Positions 23,745 to 36,099 of a stretch of DNA of 64,000 nt are shown here, piece by piece. The translations under genes were made by a program, and so were the position numbers. The number at the start of each line of letters is the position of its first letter. Positions within the stretch are counted from its first letter, which is position 1. Where the stretch lies: assembly GCA_951804985.1 (NCBI GenBank), contig OX638132.1:20875529-20939528 (forward strand), read 5' to 3'. Below the pieces are notes generated by a model. The model was not told the origin of the DNA, did not search any database, and saw only the letters and a list, made by a program, of their open reading frames with translations. The stretch is from Dryomyza anilis (lineage: Eukaryota > Arthropoda > Insecta > Diptera > Dryomyzidae).

Positions 23745-25275
23745 TAAACCCTACTCCTATGAGGTACAGGGTATATTAAGTTTGTGCAGATATTGTATCG
23801 CACCTTAAGAGGCGTGGTCGATATGGCATTCCATGTCAGAACGGCCACCTAATTTTAATTCAAACTTTGTTTGTGGCTAGTACTCATGAGATATATTGCT
23901 CAGACTTCTTGACGATCCGGTTACCTACTGCCAAGATACAAAAGAGTCTGACTCTTCCAAGGTAGTCACATATACATCGATTATTATAAATTACATAGTA
24001 ATAGTAGGACGAAACCTCAAATGAGGTCTATAAAGAACTAGCACTAGGACCCGTGCACGACTCGTGCAAAGATTTTGTGTATGAAAAAATATGGAGTGAT
24101 TTTATTAATATAAGGAACATTTTTATTATTTATTTTCGCTAGACTAATTAAATTTGTTGGTCTACCATATTATATTCCAAATTTTAAGTAAATATTTTGT
24201 TTTGGTGTATATGGTGATTATTGTTGTTGTGAGTTTGGGTAGTGATTTTTGGTCAGATAAGTAACATCAAAATTTAATGTTTCGTTAAAATCGATAACAT
24301 TTGTGATGCGATACAGCGTTTTGTGACCCCTTTGTCCAATCAGAAAAATACGTTCAGCGATTTTTGCATTGAATCTGAAACTTACACCATATTTAAAAAT
24401 GGGCGTAAAAGTAGGTGTGATCGACGAAACCAATATAGTGACATTCTTATGGGTCTGTAGGATATATAGTCTAAATCTAAACTAAACCCGTGCAGAGATT
24501 TCAGATTTAGTTTTGGTGTGGTGAATTTTTATTTGGTGAGTTTTGCTGTGTTGAGTTTGATGTGTAGAGATTTATTAAGATGAGTAACATCCAATTTTAA
24601 AGTTTAGTTGAAATCGATAGTACATTTGGGCAGGGGCCTTGAATGCTATCATAAATATGAAGAACGCTTGGTAACTGTCGAAAAAGTGTTCTTCAATTTT
24701 TGGAACAATTTTCTTGTCCGAAATTTTTTTTTGGATAATTTTTAAAATTTTTTTTTATTTATTAAATAAAATTTTAACAAAATTTTTTTTTCGATTTATT
24801 TTATAATTTTTTTTTTTTTTAATTTTATGAACAAATTCATCAATATGACAATTCAAATTCATTGTATTGAATATTTTGTTCATATATATAATGAATACAT
24901 TCATTAATATGTTATTTAATGAACGGTGGTATCAATATGATGAATCTGGTAGTTGGTGAAAAAATTCATAATATTTTTTTTTCTGTGTAGGGGGCATTCC
25001 CTGAGTGTTGGTTAATTTGTAAAAAAAATCTTCTGGCTTAGGATACCCATGGACCTTGTATCATAGTAATGCAAATTTTCAGAAAAATTCGTTCAGCGGT
25101 TTTGCTATAATTCTGAAAGATACACCAAAAATAAAAATGTGCGTAAAAGTGGCCGTGGTCCAGGGGTCTGTAAGATATATATTCCAAAATTTGAGAAAAT
25201 CCGTGCACAATTGTACGTTTGTATAGCGCACAAACAAACAGACAAACGGAAAATAAGTTTTATATATATAGATGT
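23745..25275 (+). repeat. Composite of a dispersed-repeat end and retroelement tails
   Basis: 23750-23830 is the reverse of the end module at 5040-5125 (cctatgaggtacagggtata). 24039-25273 contains segments such as actaggacccgtgcacgact, cgttcagcg and the terminal tttatatatatagat, shared in style with 18984-19521, and looks like stacked non-LTR 3' tails. A further ttctgtgtag at 24983 resembles the CACACAG element terminus. Confidence 0.45.
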
Positions 25276-25447
25276 CGAGCTTTCAGACAATAATAGACAA
25301 TATTACGTAATACATTTCTTTTAATTTAAAATATACTATTTTGGAGATATACTAATACTATATATATCTCATTATTTCTTCACTTAATCGTTTTTAAATA
25401 TAAAAAAATGTGTACGAAATATAAAAATTCACCGGAAAATTTTCAAC

Positions 25448-26720
25448 GATAAGTCGAAATTTAAAATATCGAAACTAAAAATACCGAAGACAAAAATGTA
25501 GAAAATAAAAATGCCAATACCTGAAAATGTCGAAAACAAAAATGTCGAAAACCAAAATGTCCAAAAAAAATGTTGAAAACTAAAATGTTGTAAACAAAAT
25601 GTCGAAAACTAAAAATGTCGAAATTTAATATGACGAAATCATTTTTTGCCGAAAAAATGATGGAAAATGTCGAAAAAACTCGAAGATAAAGATATTAAAA
25701 AATAACGAATTCTGATTTTTAGCTACTCTAGAATTCATGCGGAGATTTTTAAATATGCTGCCTTCAAAATACCATCTTGGAATTTAGCTTCAACACTTAT
25801 AAAAAATCAACAAAAATACTTTTTTTAAGGACATGCAATTCGAAGTTCAAGGATAACGACCATTGGTCATATGTTCATGTTATGAAGAATTTTCCAAAAT
25901 ATTGTTTTATTAGTTTTAAAACGAATCAAAGTTTCTAGCATCAAGGGATATTTCAATAGGAACTACCATACAAAAGTTATCAAAATTTTTTAACTTTGGA
26001 CTGTATCTCTGGAAAAAGTTATATCTTTGGAAATAGTGGTCGGAAAAAAATGGTGAATGCAGATCCCGGTACCCTTTATCAGTTACCAAAATATCATTGA
26101 AATTGAAGAGAGTGAGTTGCAAATCCTACGAGATTTGGTGTGGAATTGCTCATATCCCAGTATGCCATTCGTATCGATATCGTTACGAGACCATTGCGAG
26201 TAGATGGAGATTTCACACGATATCGGACCCGTTCTCGTAACGATATCGAGCGTCAAATTGGACTTAGATGGTAGGTAGATATCGGAACGTTCGGTCGGAG
26301 TTTTCTCGATACGAGACATTTTTCGAAATCGAAACGATATCGATGAAAAAAATGATCAAAGTTCGAGATTGCTGCGAAAAATATTGCGATATCGATTTGA
26401 TAAATGTTTAAATATCGTATCTTTTGAAAGAATTTCAATGTACGAAATTTTTTTAAAAATTAGAATCGAGAAAGCAACGAGATCGAACTTTTTTACCGAA
26501 GTTAGTCGAGAAAGCTTCGAGGTATCGAAGGTCTCCGAGACATGGCAGACTGGGATAGGATTTGAAATTTGTATTTCAACATTTTGATATTTCGACATTT
26601 TAATTTTAGACATTTTTTGAACCCAAAAAAAAAAATGTTTTTGTATTCTGTATTTTGTATTGTCGACATTTTTAGCTTTAAAAGTTCTAAGGCTTTTATA
26701 ATTTCGACATTTTAAGTTTT
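25448..26720 (-). repeat. Dispersed repeat R6, copy B, with a 400-bp insert
   Basis: Reverse copy of 6118-7013. The aaaatgtcgaaaac array is at 25455-25690, then the unique part to about 26150, and the remaining end (atttgaaatttgtatttcaa) resumes at about 26560. The intervening 26155-26550 is different sequence rich in cgatatcg, which also has relatives near 29150-29340 and 36030-36110. Confidence 0.8.
26168..26430. promoter_or_regulatory. Cluster of CGATA/TATCG motifs
   Basis: Within about 260 bp there are around ten CGATA or TATCG words, including tatcgata at 26172 (the DRE consensus) and an inverted pair cgatatcgttacgaga / tctcgtaacgatatcg. In Drosophila clustered CGATA sites are bound by BEAF-32 and DREF. 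Function here is inference from motif density; the copies in other repeats argue that it may just be repeat sequence. Confidence 0.3.
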
Positions 26721-27300
26721 TTCGATATTTCGTACGGATCCCTTTTTTTATACCTGAAACTGACTAAAAAGATAAATGTTCGTTGAGAAATTCTCAAATA
26801 ACGAATTCTCATTAAATTATTCATATTTTTAGAATCTGTTGGTCACCTTATTATGAGCATGTAGCAAAAATTGGTAGAACGTCGACAACAAACAAAAATA
26901 CATGCTTTTCATTTCTGCAAAATGTTGAGTTCAGTTTCAAAAAAGTTTTTAAATACGATGGAACAGTAGCGTCGCGTGCGTACAAAATAAAAAAAAAATA
27001 TTTTTTTTTTCAATACATAGAAATTCCTGAATATTTGCTGCGTTTTTTAAAATGCTCAATAAAACGGATTTAAAGAAAGGAATAAAATTTAATTTGTTTT
27101 CCAATATTAATTAAATTGTACGCTATCAAAATTATGAAATTGTGAAAACATTCGAGTGTTTTTAATGAAAATGCTGGTGAAAAACTTGTGTTAAAAATAA
27201 ATTCACAATTGCGCTCGAACCGGGGGCAGCAGACAAATAAGTGCAAAATAGAAAAATATACGAAAATTAATTAAAATTAATAATTTATTCGCATCTAGTT

Positions 27301-27518
27301 GCTGCTGCCATGACGGCGATGTCCTTCAAGATGCAGCAGCCGTATAGATTGTGACGTCCGGTGTGTGCGTAAAAAATACTTATTGATTAATTAATTTATG
27401 TATTGATGATCGTACATCATCGATCCGTCAATCGAAACATCAAGTGTATCAATTTAAAAACACCCTGTGATATTTCGCGCGGTGGCGGCGGCTTCAACCG
27501 TCCTTCCCCCCACACCAC
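27301..27518 (+). promoter_or_regulatory. ClC-a: Leader of ClC-a isoform 3 with upstream ORFs
   Basis: Before the ATG at 27519 lie an upstream ORF of 14 codons (ATG at 27310, stop at 27352-27354), a minimal ATG-TAT-TGA at 27398, and an overlapping upstream ORF from ATG 27406 that ends at 27588 inside the coding exon in another frame. If this leader is transcribed unspliced, initiation at 27519 would be restrained. Confidence 0.4.
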
Positions 27519-27719
27519 ATGTACAAAGTGGAACAGGATGACGAGGACGAATACATACGCGAATACGCCTTCGAACCGGAACTGCTGATCACCAGGGAGG
27601 AGCTGCTGCAGCTGAAGGCCGAGGATTCGTCGCATCGGGAGGCCAAGCGCAAGGCCAGCGTTGATATTTACAATGAGAATAAGAATCAGGTTGAAATCGA
27701 GATCGAGGCCTTCTACTAT
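27519..27719 (+). CDS. ClC-a: ClC-a alternative first coding exon 3
   Basis: It encodes 67 residues from ATG at 27519, rich in Glu and Asp (VEQDDEDEYIREYAFEPELL, then ITREELLQLKAED), ends in EIEAFYY, and has a consensus donor (GTAAGC at 27720) in phase 0. The GC-rich coding stretch stands out sharply from its AT-rich flanks. It joins the common body at 38014, giving a third cytosolic N-terminus. The reverse-strand ORF over the same place is a shadow of this exon. Confidence 0.88.
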
Positions 27720-29149
27720 GTAAGCGGATGTTGATGGGTTGGACGCTAAGGGGCGGTCGTTTGTTTTCTTACTTTTTTTATGACGCCAAAAACGCATTTT
27801 CTTTTGGGCCAGCTGTTATACTTTGTTCTTTATTTTATTTTTGTTTTAACCCTGATTTGTTAGCCATGCTAATTTCTTATTTTTTTTTTTTTGTTATTTT
27901 GTCTGTGTTTGTATTTCTTGGCAAATTGCGCCAATGCGTCAGCGGCGTCATAGACATGTGGCATAGGCCCTGGCAATAAGTGCACAACCGACAACGACAG
28001 TGACATATATTAATACACACATCCATTCTCAAATACATCCTCAACATATCTACACCTAAATCTACTGAGGAATGAGACCCAGGGAGGCGGCGTGCGTGGT
28101 CACTAAAACAAATGCACGACCGATGGTCACACGAGTGACAAACACGATTTGATTTTATTATAATTTTAGACTTGAAATTACTTAGCATTTTTATTTTATT
28201 ACAATTATTTTAGTTAGTTTTTTTTTTAATTTTAATAAAAAACCTCACACCCGATTCAATTGGCCCAGCCGATTCCTTAGTTCAGTCAACATTCGGCTAA
28301 CTCCGTTGTGGCAACACCACATAGCAGTTCACATAACTAATGAATACCATTGAGACAACCAACTTGTGACACTGACTTTGGAGAGTTAGGGCTGCTTTGG
28401 AGAGTTAGGGCTGCATATGGAAATACAACAGAGGGAAACCAAATAGCAAGACTTCTGCAGAATAATATATCTCATGTCGAAGAAAGTATATTTGGGCTTG
28501 AAAAACAGAACAGTAAAAACTAACAGACCCTTAAAAGTGTTTTTTACACATGCCACGAGCTGTCAGCAGCCAAAAAAACGAATGAAACAAAAACTGTGTG
28601 ACTGATGTTGTCCTGTTTTGGCATGTTTTTTTTTAAAGCAGCTGATTGCCAATTGAATAAAAAAACATTGGTTGCTACAACCTAATTTTATATCATTTAG
28701 TCAATATAACCAACAATCTGGATAGACAACTAAATATTGATTATGTCTCATTTTAAATTTAGTTATCATAGCAATGGAAATAAATTAAATTGTAACTGGA
28801 TTAAAAGTGGGTTACCCCAATCAATATTACAGTTGCTGCAACTAATAGTTGGTTATGCTTCATACTATTGTTTGCCACAAATGATTTTCAGTGAAGACAA
28901 ACTACATATAATATACCATGTATACATGCAAATGCATTTTCTTAGAAACAACTGCATGTCAAGCAAATATTTCTGTGAGTAAACTTAATTTTGGTCACTA
29001 TTCCAGTCCGATATGTCTTGAAGACCTTCGAAAATTTATCAGACTAACTTCGATAAAAAATGTCCAATCTAATTACTTTAACGTCTTTAACTTTAAACTT
29101 TCTTTTTCAAATTTTATGACAAGATACGATATTTAAACATTTATCACAA

Positions 29150-30660
29150 CGATATCTCAATATTTATCAAAACAATTTCCAATTTTTTTTTCTTCCATCT
29201 GATTTCAATTCAATTTTGTATAATGTCTCGTACCTAGAAAACTCCCAGAGAATGCATCGATATCTACCTACCATGTAGGTCCAGTTGACTGTAGTTATTG
29301 TTACGATTGTTCTCCTGCATATCACATTTCATGGCATACTGGGTTATGAGTTATGAGTTATGTTTTTCCAGCATAATATTGCTCTGCCTTGAAGAATTCC
29401 CGGTTAAATTCAATCCTGAATATTCAGGACTGAACAATTTAGACCAGTATTCATTCCAATCTCGGATTTTTAAAGATTATAATCAACACTTCATACTAAG
29501 TTTTGTGAAATTGTATATATTTTTTGAATTAAATAGACATTTTTAAGTTTTTTTGTTACCGCTCAAATTTAACGTAGTGCCTGCCATGCCCCTTTTTCCA
29601 ATCCCACTCACATTCCACGAGACTATTAAAATTTTTAAAAATTCACTTTAAAAAATCCAAGATTTTCGCTTTTTAATTGAAGCCAATTTTTAAAGCGGTG
29701 ATTGAATCTATTAGGTTCTGAAAGGTTGTCCTGTTATAAAGAAGACATTCAAAACAAATATGATCAGGCACTAAGGCCATTTCATTTTCTCGCCCATATG
29801 AATAATTCTGTGTATAGAAGAAAACGGCTTCCACTTCCGAGACGGTAAATTTGCCCACAAAGTATATTTTAAACATACTTTGTGGAAATGGTGGGAAGTA
29901 ATAACTTTCAAAACAGATAAATCCTACTGAAATTATGTTATTTATAAATAATCCAAAACAAAATCCAATAAAACCGAAATCCGGAAAATCCGATGGAGTT
30001 GATTTAAGAAAAAAAATCCGGATTTTTTCCAGCACTTATTCTACGTGACGATTACAATGTTTAATATAATTTTTTATCGCGCACATACTACGTGATGATG
30101 TTTAATTGATCCTTTGCTTCGATTTTTAAAACTCTGCTTTTAGCCCTATTTCATGACACACAGATATTTTGAATTAAATGTTCAGTTTTTCCACGACCAT
30201 TTTTGTACCTTTGGAGGCGAATTTCCAAAAATCCCTTTGTAGTAAGCGCTTACGTCAGGAAATGTCAAAATTTTTCCAGTTCCTAGGGTCAAATTTAGAT
30301 TTTAATGGTGAAAATTAAAATGCCAAAATATCAAAATGTTAAAATACAAATTTCAAATCGATTTGGGCCATTCCACTATACACTATTTTCACTATGTTAA
30401 GATCTCGGTTTAAAACTAAAAAAACAATCTTTTGGAAAACAATGACCATTGATCACAATCTTTCGGAAAGTGACCAATGGTCATTATCATTGAACATCAA
30501 ATTCATGTCCTTAAAAAATTAATAAAATAACAATTTTTGTTGATTTATTTAATATTTATAATTATAAATGTTCAATTCAAATTGATCGTATTTTGAAGGC
30601 ATCATATTGAAAAATCTCCGCACGGATCCAACAGAAGCTACAAATTCGAATTTGTAGCGA
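29150..30660. repeat. Patchwork of degraded dispersed repeats
   Basis: 29150-29345 is related in reverse to 26150-26400 (catactgggttatgag, ctacctaccatgtagg). 29575-30300 shares cccctttttccaatcccact and tacgtgacgattacaatg with 19090-19150. 30310-30650 is a decayed copy of R6 (gaccaatggtcattatca, ttttgaaggcatcatattga). Confidence 0.6.
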
Positions 30661-31053
30661 AGATTAGGATTTTTGATTTGTATTTTATTATATTAATACA
30701 ACATTTTTATTAGGTTGCTTTCTTGTCTGTCTGTTTGGTACAAATTTTGTAATTGATTTTAAATTACCTTCGCGATGAGTTACAGACTTGAGATTTTAAA
30801 TATTTCCTCGAACTGGATGACAAAGCAATATTAACGATTTCTTCCGGTTCATCATGGTTCTATCGCCCATGGTTCCATAATAAAAACACTTTGAAAAATA
30901 AATATTTTTAATTTTAATAAGATTAGGCCTTTATAATTCTGTCAGACGAAAATCTAACTGAGACAAAACATTAACAAAAATAAAAAATATGTTTTTAGTA
31001 TGATTAAGGAACCTTAAAGTTCACATTAAAAACGTTTTATATTAAAAAAATAG

Positions 31054-32214
31054 ATATCGTCACTGTCATGCCAAAGGGGCGAATGTGCATTTTTAAAAAT
31101 GTTGGGAAATCAAATTTTAAAGTTTGAAGTGCTTTAAAAATTAGAAAAATTTATATTTTCTTTAATTTTTTCTGTTATTTTAGTTTATTCGTCAATTATT
31201 ATAACGTATATAAAATATCTTTAGATTTGGACAACCTACTGAATTATAAATACGGATTTTGTGAGGCTAACTCCTGATCAAAACGCAAATATTTTTGTTT
31301 TTTATGATATAATTTTTTATTAGCGCAAGATAAAATAGTAATGCGGGGTTATTAATTGATTGTTTTTAAAGCACCTATAGATCTGCATCATTAATAAAAA
31401 TATTTTGTCAAACATTAATTTGCCATTTGTTATTTGCAGGAAAAAATGTTTGGCAAAATATTTTTAAATAATGATGTAGTTCGATAGGTGCTTTAAAAAT
31501 AAACAATTAATACTTGAACACGACTATTATATCTTGCACCAATAAAAAATTATAGCAAAAAAACGATGAAATTGGAAAAATTGAAAATGTTGTCATGCCA
31601 AAAGGGCGAATCTTTTCATTTTTTGCTATAACTCTTTAATGGTACAAGATAAAATAGTGATGTAAAGCCAAAAAGGCGAATCTTTTCATTTTTTGCTATA
31701 ACTCTTTAATGGTACTAGATAAAATAGAGAAAAATTGAAAATCTTGTCATGCCAAAAGGTCGAATCTTTTCGTTTTTTCGCCATAACTTTTTATTGGTAT
31801 AAGGTAAAATAGTGGTGTAAAGGCATTTATTGTTTGTTTTTAAATATTTTGTCAAACATTAATTTGTCATTTGTTCAAAAGTTTGTCAAAAAGTTTGGCA
31901 ACATAATTTTTAAATAATGATGCAGATCAATAGGTGCTTTCAAAACAAATAATAAATGTCTTTACACCACTATTTTACCTTATACCAATAAAAAGTTATT
32001 GCGAAAAAACGAAAAGATTCGTCCTTTTGGCATGACAAGTTTTCAATTTTTCAAATTCGCCCTTTTGGTTTTGTCTTTTGTGGCTAGAAATACCCAACAA
32101 AATGACACGCGATTTTGGCACAGCATACTTGAGGATAAACTACATTAAAAAATGTAAAAAAAACGCAAATGTCAAAAATTGTACATTCGCCCCTTTGGCA
32201 AGATAGTGACGATA
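31054..32214. mobile_element. 1.16-kb foldback element (ATATCGTCAC termini)
   Basis: The left end atatcgtcactgtcatgcca and aaggggcgaatgtgca is mirrored at the right by tgtacattcgcccctttggc and aagatagtgacgatat. Internal blocks are also mirrored: gcaccta-tagatctgcatcatta versus aataatgatgcagatcaata, and taaatattttgtcaaacatt. The module gccaaaagggcgaatctttt is tandemly repeated at about 31600, 31660 and 31750. No transposase. Confidence 0.85.
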
Positions 32215-34366
32215 TGTTTTATCTTAATTTTTTTTTTTTTTTTGTAAAGGTTTTGCTTATTTATATACTTAAATATTTTGTTACACAAAAAAAAATTATT
32301 TTGTTACTTTGAAACGCAAACATAATTCAAATATTGATCTGAATACTTTTTTAAAAATATTCAAACGAATTTCGTTAGTTTAAGAAGTACATTTTATAAT
32401 ATATACATATTTTTTTAAAATTGACAATACAAGGCCAGTATATAGAAGAAAGCTAATTGCATAAAAGAATGATTAATATTGAAACATATAAACAATATAA
32501 AAAGAATAAAATAAAAACAAATATTTTTGTACTGTCTGCGTCTGACATTCGCCTAGCGACAATCGTCGCAGACGTTTTCAAAAATAGTTTTAAGTGCATT
32601 TTTAAAGTTAAACTACGTTGATATTCAAATAAATAAAATGTAGATAATGAGCATTTTAATGGCATGTTGGCAACGAGTGAAGGGTGCGAGACGCAGCAAT
32701 GCGGCGCAGAAATAATTCGGCATAAACAAAATTTGATTAAGTTTCACAGTAGACAAATTGTTTTCAATGAAACTAAAATAACAAAAATTTATAAATTACA
32801 AGCATCATCAACTAATTGCGTATATTTGTTTTTGTTGATTATAATATAAACTAACCAAAATCTCAATGTTTTTTTTATTATTTTGTATACTTTATATTTA
32901 TGCGCCTTTTTTCAAATTAATATGCCCTACTCTTCATCTGCAAGTACCACGTGGCTACACATCGATTTTTTGCGGTATTTATCACTCATTATGAAAGTAC
33001 GTACGAGTGTCTGAGTGGCCTGCAAACATTGTTAAAATATTATTGATGGTTCTGCTGTTTTAGCCAAATGTTTTTGCTGTTGCCTCTTTGGTCAAGGTCG
33101 ATTTCTGTATGCATACAGCCAAAAATATACCTACTTTGTGGCTATTTAAATTTTGTTTATTATTTATTTTAATAATAAAATTGGTACTTTCGAATTATTT
33201 ACATTGCTGTGGATTTTTATCGTTATAATTATGGCATTTGCAATATATTTCAACACCTGAAAATCTAAAAATCTTTCACATCAAACGCACAGACTCCAAT
33301 TGATGCTCATCCCAATTTAATTGGCAATATATGTACATTAAGCATACCCCGAGTATTGAAAGACTAATTAATTTGTTTACACAATTTTAATACATATTTA
33401 GGGTTTTTGAGTTTAGTTAAATTTGAAGACTAAAATATATTGATTAAATTAAACAAAATTTCGAGACTTCAGCGACAGATTACATACAGATGATTATTTA
33501 CATATTACCGAATAGCGATGGATTCAAAACCGACAGTTAAGACAAACTTCAAATTTAGACACACTTCAAATTTAAATAACACCCTTGATAGTAAACCATA
33601 AACATATTATTTTAAATTCAATTTATTGTACCACATTTTCTAACTTATACTTTCTCAGTAGAAAATTGTTCAGCCCTGAAGAAGTCACTGTTCAGGTCTG
33701 ATAAATCAGGCCAGTATTCATATTTGAAATGACTCCTTACTGAGGAGTCAAAGACATAAGATAAATTTATTAATTCTTCATATATATTGCGCCAATTAAC
33801 TGCAGAGATTTTTTGGAAATCCTTAACATTGATGGTTTAAGGACGAGATAGAAAATTAAAATGTACTACAGAAAAGATCCTTAGGTGAATGCCTACATTT
33901 GGTTTTCAGTCAAGAAATCCATATCTAAACCGTTTTCCAAAAAAGTTACTATGAAATTTAAGGAATTACTAGATATTTGGGGGCCAATACCTCGAAATCC
34001 TGACGTGATAGAACATAATTCTATAGTATGATAAAATTTTGGACACATTCAGAATATTAAAAATAAAGTCAAATTATTGGCACTGCTAAAGGATCATTCG
34101 ATTTTAAGCTACGAAAAACTTTAGTATTTTGCAGTTTCATATAAAATAAAATAATACTTTGCAGTGCTCAGTATTAGAGAAATTATAGCACGTACGGCTT
34201 TGACATATTTGGCTACTTTTTATGTTTTTTTATGCTGAATATTATTTACATAGACATTACGATACATTTGTAACTATTTAATATGAAATAAGTCGATTAT
34301 GTAGATTGATCCATTGAAAATCATTAATATTGGTATTAAAAGGACGAGATAGAAATTGAATATGTA

Positions 34367-35229
34367 CACACAGAAAAATCCTCTTTTGGCATGATGTTAA
34401 TTGAACCAACGTTTCAGTGTTGCAACCGAAATACATTTGTTGTAACCTCATGTCATTAAATTGAACGTACCTTTTTTTTCTACAACCGAAATGTTAGTCC
34501 GCGCAACTGCACGTTCGATTGCCGTAACCTCATGATTGCATTTATCATTCTGCCAAAATTGACATTCGTGCATTTGTTCGGATGTCGGTTGCCAGTTTCT
34601 TGCCAACAATTATGGATACATGCATAAATAAATAAACGTCAAACATTTTACAATAGGAACTTCATTAATTGAGTTAAAATGCGAAACAAATATACAAATA
34701 TGAATAAAATAATATATTTATTCAATACAAATTGCTCATTAGCTAGTGAAATATAATATAAATAAAAAATATGTGACCAATGCAAATAGTTTTTTTTTTA
34801 TTATTTATTGATTATGAGGAAATAAAAATAAATCCATGCAGATACATGAATCTTTTCATAGTTTTTTTTCCGGGAGCAGGAATTAGTAGATACACTTCTA
34901 AATTGTGTGCGCGACAATTTTACTCAATTATAATACATATAGTTTTATATACATAAATAACTATGTTATAAAAAAATTTCAATTGGAAGTTTAGAAAACC
35001 TCATGCTTACCGACTAGGAGGTTGTGACAACCTCATGCTCACCAATTTGGAGGTTGTCCAACCTCCTGTTCACCGATTAGAAGGTTGCTACAACCTCTTT
35101 CTTACCGACTAGGAGGTTGGCACAACCGAATTAAGAGGTTGTTGCAACTACTTTATCAGTTGTTGCCGCAACCGAATGATTCGGTACTCCAATTTAGTTG
35201 GTTGCCGCAATAAATCAGTTCTCTGTGTG
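34367..35229. mobile_element. 863-bp TA-flanked element with CACACAG termini
   Basis: The left end is cacacagaaaaatcctc and the right end cagttctctgtgtg, with TA duplicated outside (34365-34366 and 35230-35231). The neighbouring uninterrupted duplicate reads aatgtactac at the matching place, showing one TA before insertion. The interior carries many gttgcaacc-type words and a 32-bp minisatellite, and no transposase. Same terminus family as 14763-16199. Confidence 0.85.
34999..35125 (+). repeat. 32-bp minisatellite, four units
   Basis: Units of 31-32 bp follow the theme cctcatgcttaccgactagg with aggttgtgacaa, at 34999, 35031, 35062 and 35094. The junction ggttgtgacaacct is itself palindromic, so the array can form repeated small hairpins. 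Confidence 0.92.
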
Positions 35230-36099
35230 TACTAAAGATATGAAGCCTTGGATAGTGTCTATACTTGGTTCTCAGACAACAAATCCATAACTACAACAGT
35301 TTTCTCAATAAATCAACGGTAATATTGCAATCACTTTAGGACCTTTATGATCATATATCTAGTAAACCTGATGTGATAGGGCATAAGTTTGTGAAATTTC
35401 TTCAGGTTACTCAAAGACTCTAAAAAATTGTCAAAAAACGTGGGCTTTTACTGCACTGTGTAATTAGTGTCTGACTAAATCAAATTTAATATAAGTTACA
35501 ATGGCATTTAATATATATAAGTTACGATTTCAAGTCATAGCGTTCCAATATAGTTGAAAATATATTCTTGAAACTCCCGTGAATACCGTCCGTAAAATTC
35601 TCCATATAAACTAAAAACGTTTATAAATTGGAAGGAAGCATTATCAACCTATTTTTTTTTTTTTTTGCCTAATTAAAGGATGAATATTTGAAAAGAAAGA
35701 TCTCAAGAGGATTTCAGAAGCAGATTTAACAATTCAGACATGGTAAGGAGTTTTTGGGCTTGTATTAGAGACCTGACTAGGTACTTATTTCAAAATTATA
35801 GTATGGTGCAAAATTTATGATTGGATGTACAGTCTTTTTAAAACAAAATATGTTTTTAATATACGACGTTTTTAAGAGGTACAAAAAAGTATAAAATAAT
35901 TTTTTCATGAAACACACAGAGTCCTAAGGCCATTCAGATAGTCCGGAATATAATCCGGAATATTGTGATTTAACTTGCAATTGCGACGTAACTTTTAGAT
36001 GTAATTTAGGGATTTAAATGAGATCAATGCGCGTAGATGGAGAAGTCACACGATATCGGACGATATCGAGCGTCAGATTGGACCTACATGGTAGGTGAA

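Larger units (their letters stand above)
21888..27300 (+). other. ClC-a: ClC-a intron between alternative exons 2 and 3
   Basis: No gene seen. It holds a 250-bp tandem duplication, a CGTAAATGAT-rich block, a retroelement-tail segment and the inverted copy of repeat R6. The tail contains a poly-A or poly-T rich stretch at 24720-24830. Confidence 0.65.
33770..35480 (+). repeat. Tandem duplication of about 490 bp, one copy split by an element
   Basis: The unit at about 33790-34240 (aaggacgagatagaaaatta, ggttttcagtcaagaaatcc, cctgacgtgatagaacataa) is repeated at about 34310-34366 and 35230-35480 (aaggacgagatagaaattga, ggttctcagacaacaaatcc, cctgatgtgatagggcataa). The second copy is interrupted exactly at a TA by the CACACAG element. 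Confidence 0.85.

Noticed and set aside
27417..27797. 126-codon ORF on the minus strand
   Set aside because: Shadow of ClC-a exon 3; the GC-rich coding strand explains the open frame.
32664..32849. 61-codon ORF next to a slightly GC-richer patch
   Set aside because: No domain, no credible splice partners, short; could be chance.
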